Assembly: GCA_904066235.2 (NCBI GenBank)
Contig: CAJFCV020000001.1
Span: 2,976,001 to 3,040,000 of the forward strand
Origin: Bursaphelenchus xylophilus
Taxonomy: Eukaryota; Nematoda; Chromadorea; Rhabditida; Aphelenchoididae
DNA length: 64,000 nt
Reading direction: 5' to 3'
A program made the position numbers and the translations under genes. The notes beneath the pieces were generated by a model. It made no database searches, was not told the DNA's origin, and saw only the letters and a list, made by a program, of their open reading frames with translations. Positions 42,694 through 52,000 of the stretch are shown in pieces; position 1 is the first letter of the stretch, and the number at the start of each line of letters is the position of its first letter.

Positions 42694-42900
42694 TTAGGTT
42701 TCGCGGCGGGACCCAGCCCGAGGTCCGGTGCGGTCCTGCACCATTCGCCCCCTCACCAAGTTGGCATCGTCCCCGATGTCAGTGAAGTCGATGCGCCGTT
42801 GGGGAAGTTGATTGGTTTCTCCTGGGGCTTGTCCGATCTGGTTTGGTATTGGTAGAATGACATGAAGTGAGCTTTGTCCGGAAGAGAACGTAGTCGAAAT
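42694..42900 (-). CDS. Candidate spliced 3' exon of the LTR element
   Basis: A 68-codon open segment directly after a good acceptor (TTTCAG at 42901-42906). It encodes ISTTFSSGQSSLHVILPIP, RRIDFTDIGDDANLVRGR and ends in RAGSRRET. No family recognised. Its higher GC and lack of stops suggest it is, or was, the end of an element protein reached by splicing. The donor is not identified. Confidence 0.45.
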   Translation of the reverse strand: MSTTFSSGQSSLHVILPIPNQIGQAPGETNQLPQRRIDFTDIGDDANLVRGRMVQDRTGPRAGSRRET

Positions 42901-42995
42901 CTGAAAGTAAAAGTGAATAAAAGTCCCTAAAAATCCCTAAAATATCCTAAATAACCCCCAAGCTCCCCCCTAAACATCTGAAGTCGTCCTCGACT

Positions 42996-44111
42996 TCAAA
43001 ATGTAAGTTCCGGGTTTTCAGGATATTTTATGGGATCCTGAAATTTATCTAAGAACAAGGTACGAGTCGATGTTTTACCGGAACAAAATAAGTAAATAGT
43101 GAATTTACGAATCAAAAATTGAAATACCTTTAGAATTATACTACACGCTACAACAAAATACGGTATTTCCATACTAAAATAGCAATTTACGGTCAAGCTA
43201 GCCGCACGGATGACGTAAATATCCGAACATTTAAATTTGGTTCCCTTTCCTTCGATTCGCGAGGAATACGACCATTCTATCGAGTTGTTCTTGTCGAAAT
43301 CACCATTGAAACTGTGATTTTCCTCCAAGAACTTAAATTTGCAGCCTTTACCAGGGAGAAATGACTTCAGAAACATATTATCACCTAGGCAATTATCAGG
43401 AATTTGAATATTTTGACCGGAATATTTGACTCTTGGCACAATTTTTGCGGAGAGTTCCTTTATCTTCTCAAAACTCTCGAAAGCATCTTCCTTCGGAATG
43501 TCAACATTGATTTTTGGGCCTTTGATCTCAAGGTCATTGGTACTAAACCATTTTTCGTAGACGGAATTGTCTAGGATTTCCTCAAAACTCGGAGTTATTC
43601 TCTTCTTCTCGTGTTTCCAACTCATGAACGCGGATTTTGACAACTCCAATGTGTAGTCTGTCTGTGGGTGAACTTTTGAGGGTAGACATGAAATCTCTGG
43701 CTCAGCGAATAATGTCTCGAGATCTCCGAATTCGAGTTCCTCGGTACTTCCACTCAATTCCTCAAGATTTGAGCATGTGAAAGGTTCCTGACCTGATTTC
43801 AGTCCGGATTTTTCTCTTAGACTCTCAATTTCGTTTATCGTGCAGTTCGCCGTAATTTTAACTTCAGAATTCTCCTGTGGTTCTTGCTCCACTGGACCAG
43901 CTGAGATGATTTTCGGAACGATTGAAGATCCTCTATTCGCTTTATAATTTACCCGAGCTGCTAATGCCTTCTCTCTGAGCTGTTTCAAATAATCCTTCCG
44001 TTCGTGACAATCCTTCTCCAAATGTTCTCCTCCATTGCAATACTGACAAAATAATCGCGCTTTACAACTGCTGATGTATTCACCCGACTCTGGCTTGCGC
44101 GAATTTATTGC
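42996..44111 (-). CDS. Zinc-knuckle ORF of the LTR element (frame -1 to Gag)
   Basis: 372 codons in the -1 frame relative to Gag, overlapping the Gag stop. It begins with a CCHC knuckle (CQYCNGGEHLEKDC) and continues with about 300 residues rich in E, K and S without a known domain. The final about 60 residues are hydrophobic (YFSMEIPYFVVACSIILKVF). I see no protease or reverse transcriptase motif. Expression probably needs -1 frameshifting or splicing; alternatively a one-base indel has separated it from Gag. Confidence 0.7.
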   Translation of the reverse strand, partial: AINSRKPESGEYISSCKARLFCQYCNGGEHLEKDCHERKDYLKQLREKALAARVNYKANRGSSIVPKIISAGPVEQEPQENSEVKITANCTINEIESLREKSGLKSGQEPFTCSNLEELSGSTEELEFGDLETLFAEPEISCLPSKVHPQTDYTLELSKSAFMSWKHEKKRITPSFEEILDNSVYEKWFSTNDLEIKGPKINVDIPKEDAFESFEKIKELSAKIVPRVKYSGQNIQIPDNCLGDNMFLKSFLPGKGCKFKFLEENHSFNGDFDKNNSIEWSYSSRIEGKGTKFKCSDIYVIRAASLTVNCYFSMEIPYFVVACSIILKVFQFLIRKFTIYLFCSGKTSTRTLFLDKFQDPIKYPENPELTF

Positions 44112-45085
44112 AGGCCGGGTAGGTGAAAATCCTGATGCTGATTTGCAATTGGACCTACGTTATCAACCGTTGGTTGAGGAATTGATCGATTATTTTGAGA
44201 CGGACCGTTCCAAAAGGCACTTAGATGCGCTGGAGCATGACTGTTTAAGTAATTCTCAGCTTCAAATGATTGATTTTGCTGTGCTTGATACCAGTTTCCT
44301 TTGTCGTAGTTACACACATTGGTGGCAATCTGAACCATCTCTTCGAAGGGGAGGTTTTTATGTAATTCCGCGGCGAGTGCGATGCTAGCTTCTCTATGAT
44401 TTAACCCAGCCATAAATTTTGAGATCATATGCTTTTCGAGTATGTGTTTAGGCGCACCAGCAAATGCTCTGATGGTGATGTCGCTTATCTGATCAGCGTA
44501 TTCGCGGATAGACATATTGTTCCCTCGGATGAAAGGTTTGAGATAAATAGAAGCCCAATCCCTATGATCTGCCGCTCTTCTTTTCAACTCACTCTCGAAT
44601 TCAGCTAAGTTTTGATCAAAGTCGCTGCTTTCCGAAGCCAAGCTCGTGTGTTCCCACAGCCGAGCTGCTTTTCCCGCTACCTTGGCTTCAAGGAGATCCC
44701 TCTTTTCCTGCGTGGTGTGATTTACAGTCCCCGCGCGAAATTTGTAGAAGAAACTGACAACTTCGCTTTGTTTTTCCTTCCCCGTCAACGTGGGGAGCCG
44801 CATTTCTATAAACATAAGATCAGCGACGGATCCCCCGCTTCTAGCTGGCGGATTCTCTATGCGCGGCGCAAAAGAAATACTCTCGCTCTGCGGTTGCTTT
44901 ACTTCGCTTTGCGCTAATAAAGCTTGAACAGCTTGAGATAACTCTTCTATTTTCTTTCTATCTTCCTCAGCTTGTTTTTGTACCTCGATCAAGGTCCTAT
45001 CCGATTTTTCCCTCTGCTCTTTCGTGAATTTTAATATGTCTTCCATGACCTCATTTCCACCCCCTTTGCTATCCCCGTGTTCCAT
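44105..45085 (-). CDS. Gag capsid-like protein of the LTR element
   Basis: 326 codons. An N-terminal coiled coil (EQREKSDRTLIEVQKQAEED) is followed by a capsid-like helical region. Recognisable Ty3-type Gag features are MRLPTLTGKEKQSEVVSFFY, KAARLWEHTSLA, FESELKRRAADH and ISKFMAGLNHREASIAL. The zinc knuckle usually found at the C-terminus lies in the next ORF, another frame. No protease follows. The start is the first ATG after the leader. Confidence 0.87.
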   Translation of the reverse strand: MEHGDSKGGGNEVMEDILKFTKEQREKSDRTLIEVQKQAEEDRKKIEELSQAVQALLAQSEVKQPQSESISFAPRIENPPARSGGSVADLMFIEMRLPTLTGKEKQSEVVSFFYKFRAGTVNHTTQEKRDLLEAKVAGKAARLWEHTSLASESSDFDQNLAEFESELKRRAADHRDWASIYLKPFIRGNNMSIREYADQISDITIRAFAGAPKHILEKHMISKFMAGLNHREASIALAAELHKNLPFEEMVQIATNVCNYDKGNWYQAQQNQSFEAENYLNSHAPAHLSAFWNGPSQNNRSIPQPTVDNVGPIANQHQDFHLPGLQ

Positions 45086-46025
45086 TCTCTTCTAAATGAC
45101 AAGGCACTAATTCAAAAAGAACTCACTTCACTTCCACTTGTCGAGGTTCTGGGCTGGAGTTGTGGTTCTTGGCAACTCGAGTCTCCGATTCTGCAAAGAG
45201 TAGAATTAGATCAACGAATTCGCGGAGATCACGAACGCAATCACGCAAATTATATACGAACACGTACTACACGAAACTCTTGACAAGACAACACAAAGTT
45301 TCAAAGCAAATACAATTTTCAAAAACTTTCTCAAACAATTCCGATTTGATACCTAAAACAATATCAAATCACAAAATTCTCGCAAATTCCCTGATAGTTA
45401 CCGCGAAAAATTCGTCTCACGCTGCTCGAAAAGCTTGGATGCAGCTATAATAACTCGAATTTGTCAATGAATTCGAGTATGGCAATACTTCTGATATTAC
45501 ACTTGCCTCCAGACGTATTTCGATAATTCTTCGATCGAAATCGTCCGTAAAGTGGTAACTCTTCTTTTACCACACAGATCTTTAGTATTGATCTGTTTTT
45601 ACAACTCTGCTCTTACTTTCCTTCGAGACAGCGTTGGCTTGCGCTGACCTATTCTTCGTTAGGTAGCACAAGAGTGGGTTTCTCAATCAGTGAGTCCCAC
45701 TTCGATTCCACCTGGTTTCTTGAGGTGAGAATCGACTTGGAGAGCCCTTAACTTCCTTCGGGTCAACTCCGCTCTCGTCAGGATTCTTTCTTGTCCTTCC
45801 GAGGTAATCTCTACGATTTTTTAGATCGAGAGTATCAGAGATTTTTGGGTAATTCTTCTTTTACCCCAAGAGAATCCACGTGAATTCTCTTGCAGATAAC
45901 CGAGTTTTACGTCGGACTATCTGATCTCTGCCAAGCAAGCCTAAAATGCAACCAAAAACAATAAAAACTTACCTAAAAGCCAATCGATCTTCGTCGCCAA
46001 AGTGTTGTCGACTGCGTGGTCGCCA
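45086..46025 (-). other. Leader of the minus-strand LTR element
   Basis: 940 bp between the 5' LTR and the Gag start. It opens with the candidate primer binding site (46008-46025). It is not coding as far as I can see. Confidence 0.6.
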
Positions 46026-46203
46026 AGTGGTTCAAAGGGTCCTCCCTGATAGGAGTTCAATGGAGTCCCCGAAAGCCACACCAAATTCCCAAATATCCCA
46101 GCGGAACTATCCAAAGGAATAAAACAACACCAATAATAAATATAAACCCGTTTATCCAGAGGAAGGGTCGATACAATCACGTAAATGCAAAACCAATTCA
46201 CCA
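46026..46203 (-). repeat. 5' LTR of the minus-strand LTR element
   Basis: About 178 bp, starting TGGTGAATTGG on the minus strand and ending GAACCACT. Flanked outside by the target duplication TTCTAG. Confidence 0.9.
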
Positions 46204-47148
46204 TTCTAGACGCAATTCTATTTGATTATTATGGAAATAGGCGTTATAAAATATTGTTCTTCCTGCTCTCAAGGGGTGGTGGAACCGAAATTTGAGGTGT
46301 TTTCAACCTGAAAATTAGTGAAAATAAGCGTGAAATTGATAGGAATTCAAAGTGAAACATGTCCATCACGACTTGAAAGAGAGAAAATTCACATTCTGAG
46401 GTGTCGTCCGGAGAAACATCACTTTTTTCTTTTGAAGACCACGGCTCTCATAAATAATATAAAATATACGAGAAATTTTGAAATGTCTGCAAAGATAATT
46501 TCTCAGAGCCAATAAACAGTGTTAGGGAATATTTTACGACCAAAAAAGCCGGGCAAATCCTCATAAACACCTCGCGATTATCAAAAACAGAGGGCCTATC
46601 TAAAGTAATGTCGGAGAAAGCACTCAAAAATCAACAGATCACATAAAACCAGCCAGCTAATTAACCAAGACCATTAAATCCATCCGAGTGACCCTGTTTC
46701 GTCGCTCGCGGTGCGAAACGACGTGTAATCCCCGGCTTCCGACACCGGAATCGACATCACTAACATGGAATAATATTTTTAGTGCCCAATTTCCGCATTT
46801 TCCGGGCAGAAGGCGCCTGAACGAAGGAAGACGAATGTTTTGCGGTCTTGGTCGTAGTCACGGGAAACGAAAAAGGCGCTTGCAAAATGTGGAACGAGAG
46901 AAAAATGTGAGGGAAAAGTGTCGCGCCAACGGAATGCCAAAAACCGCAAACCCCGCGGGAATTTCGGGGGTTTGAATTTATCCTGGCAATTTTTGAGGTG
47001 TAATAGCTAGATAAGATTATTAGATACTTCAATAGTTTATCAGAGATTTCGAAAAAAAATTGTTTTTTTTTTAATTTTTGCACTGTGCAAATTTTTTTGA
47101 AAGTAAAATAAAAGAAACTTGATCTACCCCATTTTCGACGTTCCGATT
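46204..47148. repeat. Segmental duplication, copy B right part
   Basis: Matches 37215-38159, the region upstream of ppfr-1 exon 1, at near identity. Ends in a CACTGTGCA palindrome-bearing stretch and then ACGTTCCGAT, after which the copies diverge. Confidence 0.93.
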
Positions 47149-47492
47149 TTTTTCAAATTTTGCACACATTTAGGACATGGATCACACATCAATTCCTGAA
47201 ATTTTTAGCCCGCGCTTTGCAGCCACAGCCGAGATATTCAACGATATTTGCCGAGAGAGCACGCGAAAGTGGAGAGCGGCGAAAGAGAAAAACACTTTTT
47301 AGCCGTATCTTTGTCAGTTTCACATGGAAAAATTGATTTTTTGTGGAAACACCACCCTCTGCGATAGAAATAGGTACGAAAAATTGGGGCTTCGGTAGTT
47401 GAGCCCCCCACGAAAGGTAGTTCAAACCCCCACTGTTTTGCCCGTTTCACACCCCACATAATGAACAAATTAGAATAATACAAAAAATGTAA

Positions 47493-47605
47493 GTGGGGGT
47501 TTGATCTACTACGTTGGGGGTTTGATCTAAAACGTAGGGGGCTTTATCTAAAACGGAGGGGGCTTGATCTAAAACGTAGGGGGCTTGTGCTGGACCATAC
47601 AACTT
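47493..47605 (+). repeat. Minisatellite GGGGGCTTGATCTAAAACGTA
   Basis: About five units of 21-23 bp, the first two with TTTGATC in place of CTTGATC. G-rich on the plus strand. It lies in gene-free sequence between copy B and the STAR gene. Confidence 0.85.
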
Positions 47606-48070
47606 GGATTAATTCTTTGAAATAAATTTTGGGGTTGAGAATGGACGAGGGGGGTTGTACTGGGTCATGGGGGGCTAAACTGGACTGGGGGGCTGTACTA
47701 CCTTAGCCCCGAAAAATTTGATTCCAAAATTCGCCAAAAAGTGTCACCTTTTTGCCAATTTTCGAAATAAAAATCTCGGTCGTTTCTGCAAAGCGCGAGT
47801 TCGGACTCTCGTATATCTTTCAGAAAAGACCATTCTAAATTTGTGCCAAGTTTCATCAAAATCTGAGCGTCGAATGGGGTACTTCCCCTGTAAAATCAAT
47901 TCATTGTACAGTCCAAGAAAACGGTAATAAATTTTACAAATGTAAGCTTTATTTGGCTCACATTTCTCTTCTTTTTTTGGTCCTTACTTCACAACTATTT
48001 TTTTTGAGCTGTTGACGCCTCATTTTACCCATACCCTTAGAGCATCCAAGGTAAAATTTGTTTTCATTAT

Positions 48071-48272
48071 TTAGTTTGTAACTGTGTTACATTTTAATCC
48101 AACTGTATCATAAAAACAAAAAAAATATTTCAAATCAAGAAATCTATATTTAGGTTCATTTCTAGTGCTCATTTAGTTTGTAACTGTGTTACATTTTAAT
48201 CCAACTGTATCATAAAAACAAAAAAATATTTCAAATCAAGACATCTATGTTTAGGTTCATTTCCATACGGTA
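48071..48272. repeat. Direct duplication, 2 x 102 bp
   Basis: TTAGTTTGTAACTGTGTTAC starts at 48071 and again at 48173; the copies differ by a few bases. A recent local tandem duplication. Confidence 0.92.
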
Positions 48273-48876
48273 TCTGACGTAATTTTCCCTTTCCAGACTC
48301 ACTTACCCTTTATTTTATCCATTCAACCTTTCATTCCCCTTTTAAAATCAATTTCATCAACTCCGAGTCTCTTTATAATCGTTTATTGCAAGATAAATAG
48401 CAGAAATTTGTTTGACGAAAGAATTCGAATGGGGGGAGAAAAAGGCACTTAGAAGGTCTGGATCACTACATACCGTATATTAGCATAAATATTAGTACGA
48501 CGTAAGGCACAGTGTTTGTTATGTGAGACTGTTAAGTATTATGTTCGTTAAGACTGTTGCGTATATTTTGTATATAGGAAGTTCTTTTTTTCGCTTTACA
48601 ATGGCCTTGAAATCCTAAAATACGGGGTTTTGAAGAGTAAAAATCGTAAAATACGGCTTGAAAAATACAAAAAAAAAAGATTCAAAAAAGTGAAGACCGT
48701 ATTTTACAACAATATTTTTTTTTCAAAACCGCGCAAGATACATTTGAACTGACCAAAAATTTTTGATTATGACTGTTTTTTGAGTAGTAATAACAATAAC
48801 AAAAATCCTAAAATATTACAAACTGAAAATAAATTTGTTACAGTATCCGTGAGCCACTATAATCTGTCGAAAAATA

Positions 48877-49017
48877 CAGTAATCCATGAGGAATTACCGT
48901 AACTTCCAAGGCATTACCATAATCTCCAAAAAATTACAGTAACCCTCCAAAATTACAGTAACCCAAAAACCACCGTAACCCTTCGAAAAACTACCGTAAC
49001 CTCTGGCATACTGTAAC
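48877..49017 (-). repeat. Degenerate tandem TTACNGTAA motif after the STAR stop codon
   Basis: Six to eight units of about 15-25 nt containing TTACTGTAA, TTACGGTAA or TTATGGTAA lie immediately 3' of the stop codon of the STAR gene, in its likely 3' UTR. Single copies of this motif are scattered elsewhere in the window, so it may be a common genomic repeat rather than a specific regulatory site. Confidence 0.7.
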
Positions 49018-49032
49018 GTGAGCTGTTGGCGA

Positions 49033-52000
49033 TCACTTCGGAGTGGTGTCGTAGGGATCGGCGCGCGTCTGGCCCAGGAAGCGGCGTTGTTGCGCGCCCG
49101 AGTTCAGAATAGCACCTGAAATTTTCAGCGTGTTATGGGGGGTTAATTGTGGTTACATGGCGGTGCTAGTACTGTCCAAGAAGAAGTATTAGCCTCGTTA
49201 GTCCCAACGACCATCGGAAAAAATCGGAATTTGATAAAAATTGGTTGGTTTGTTACAGTATCTGAATTTTTAATTTCGCATTTTACGCTTTAGATTCAAA
49301 AAAAGCTAAAATTACACCTAGAAAATGGATTAAACTAATCGTATCTTACCTTAAAATTCACCCCGAAAAATTTTTGGTTTACTGTAACAAACAAAAATAT
49401 TAATAAATACGGTAAGAATTAGAGGCATAGAGCCGTATGCAAGGTGCAGACAACAGGCTTTACTACTACCAATACAATAATCCGGAAAGTACAGTAATCC
49501 CTATCAAAAATTAATTTTTGTCCGGTTGCACTGTGCAATTTTTTATTTTTTAAAGTCTGCACAGTGCAAACAACTTATTTCGGACTGCACAGTGCAGAAA
49601 TTTTCTTTTTTCGTTACTGCACTGTGCAAAGTTCAAAACGAATTTTTTTTTGCACGGTCTGAAATTTTGGCGACAAAATAGCTTGCACAGTGCAAAACTT
49701 TCGTCGCATGTCCATTGCACCGTGCAGTTTCAAACAAAAATTTTGACTGCACTGTGCAAACCCCAAAACGAATATTTTTGGCATGGTTCAAAAAATAAAA
49801 GAAATATTACAGTATCCAGACTACTGTACTCCGAAAAATGTAAAAATGGTAAGACAGGCAAAGTGACATTAATAAAAGCATAGCCCCATATTGTCTATCG
49901 CGATTAGTCTACCACTAAACGGGGATTTTGGGTTACAATGAACAGATTAGGATGTAATTTAAGGGAAACTGCGCCACCAACGTTACGTGGAATGAGAAAA
50001 GGGTTGGGGATTAGGAAGCTGGAAAGTTAAAAATTTGGTGTTAGCGTTTCTCCAAAACTCGCCTGAAGTCATATCGAAAATAATTTATTTTTGTCGAATA
50101 AATATGCGCTTATCATTTCAAACATTGAGCAATAAATTATGGCGTCTAATAAAAGTGATATGCACTCGATTTTTGTCATTTCCCAAGAATTTGACGAAGT
50201 GTCACAAAAAATATCGATTTTTTATACGAAGTGTCAAACGTCGTAAAAAACGCTAAAAAATTTGGATTCGTAAAATTCCTGGTAAAACACGACTTGAGCA
50301 AAGAATTCCAGGTTTTAGAATCCTACCGTAGCCCCATATTTACAATAAAAATTTGAAAGTTTGTTGGAGTACCCGAGATCAGACTGTACATTAATTTCAT
50401 GGGTAAGAGAGTGGGAAAGAGTGCCCACAACGAAAGTAAAGTCGTACGATGTTATTTTCTAAAGCCAAACTTCATAACAACTCTCAAAAAATGAAATTGC
50501 CAAAAAAATCGATATTGACATTTCGCAACATTTTTTTATAACGCAAAAATGAATCAAAGCAGAATTCAGAACTTCAGTCATCGTATTTTACCTTCACTTT
50601 TGCTGCAAAAACTCTTCAGTAAAGAAATATATACAAGACAATAAAAAAATCAATATTGACATTTCGTCCAAAAGACAAAACCTTCTTCTAAAACTCTCTC
50701 TTAAACCCCCAAAAACAACTGACCGTGCTGGCTGACGTCGTACTTGTAGTCGCCGAGACTCGCGACAGCTGCCGGATTCAGCATCGCCGCCAACTGCTGT
50801 TGTTGTTGCAGCAGAGCGAACTGATCGTATTGCCCCATCAAAAGCTGTTGATAATCCTGCGCGGCGGTGGCCGTGGGCTGTTGGAGAAGGGCTTGGCCGC
50901 CGAGGGCCTGCATTTGGAGTTGAGCCAAGAGGTTGTTGTTGGCGGCGAGAGTATTTCGTTGTTGAGTGGCTTGTTGCATAATCAATGGCGCGCCGGCGAG
51001 CGCCGGTGAACCGCGGAGAACGCTGGCTGCGGAGGTTGCTAAAAATTAAGTTTTTGGTTTTAAAATACGGAAAAGTAGTCGCAGAAATTGGTTTTTCCAA
51101 AAAAATCAATTGTGACATTTCGTCAACACACTGGAAACCTTCAAAATTAAAAAAAATCATCCTTGACAATAATACACTTGCTTTTAAGGTTAAAGTTCCA
51201 ATTTCTGTCGATCTATCGACAATTGAACGAAATGTCACAAAAATTATTGATTTTTGAAATCGACGAAAAATCTGTAAAATTCAGATTTCATATCGAATCC
51301 AATAAAAATTCATACGCAAAAATCAACTTACAATTAGCTGCAGCGGCCAACGCCGTCGCCAACTGGAGATTGTTTTGATTTCCATTTCGGAAAGTTCCAT
51401 TCAAGATGGCCAATTCCATAAGCTGCTTCTTCTTCAACTCGTCCTCGCCTTCCGGCGAAGGAACCAACAATTTGTTGACCTCTTCTTTGGCCCTGGCCAT
51501 TTTGGCGGCGATTCGATTGGGGGTGTCTTCGCATTGGATTAGAACATGGAGCTCTTCGTTCAGGTGCTCCCAATTTGGCTTGCCTAAAATTGTAAAAAAA
51601 CGATTTGGAAAAATTTTACAAGGAAAGTACTTCTATGGGGTGTGGAGTTACAGGTCGAGATATATATCAAAAAAATCGCAAAAATTTTCTGATTCAGAAT
51701 ATATAAAAATTAGCTGCCTAATTTTGGTCTATCAACGAGTTTTATCAATAAATGTATTTCTCGAGGAAAAAAACTCCGGCAACAAAAGCGCGCTCGGTCT
51801 CTTCCTTCGGAAGAGAGCGGTGTGGCCGAGTGGTTAGAGCGGTAGACTGAGAATCCAACGGGAAAGGCTGCCCCGTGGGTTCGAATCCTTTTGCCACAGA
51901 GCCCCTTTTTTTACATTGGAACTACTATTATGGTGTAGTTGTAATCCAATTTGATATTTTAAGGCTCGTCAAGGCCTCAGAATTTATTTTAGCACAAAAA

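Larger units (their letters stand above)
42375..46203 (-). mobile_element. LTR retrotransposon, non-autonomous (Gag and zinc-knuckle ORFs only)
   Basis: 3.83-kb insertion within duplication copy B. The 5' LTR is at 46026-46203 and the 3' LTR at 42375-42545. A target duplication TTCTAG (or ATTCTAG) is at 42369-42374 and 46204-46209; the uninterrupted site is seen in copy A near 37214. The two LTRs differ at one base over 171 bp, but the 3' LTR lacks the first 7 bp. A TGGCGACCACGC primer-binding-like site follows the 5' LTR. Gag with a CCHC knuckle suggests a Ty3-like origin (inference). No protease, reverse transcriptase or integrase motif is present. Confidence 0.9.
47149..49032. other. Intergenic region between duplication copy B and the STAR gene
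   Basis: No coding sequence supported. It contains a dispersed-repeat piece at 47150-47340 (related to 58980-59160), the minisatellite at 47493-47605, the direct duplication at 48071-48272, and, near 48400-49032, probably the 3' UTR of the STAR gene. A TTTATT (AATAAA on the minus strand) at 48382-48387 is a candidate polyadenylation signal. Confidence 0.6.
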
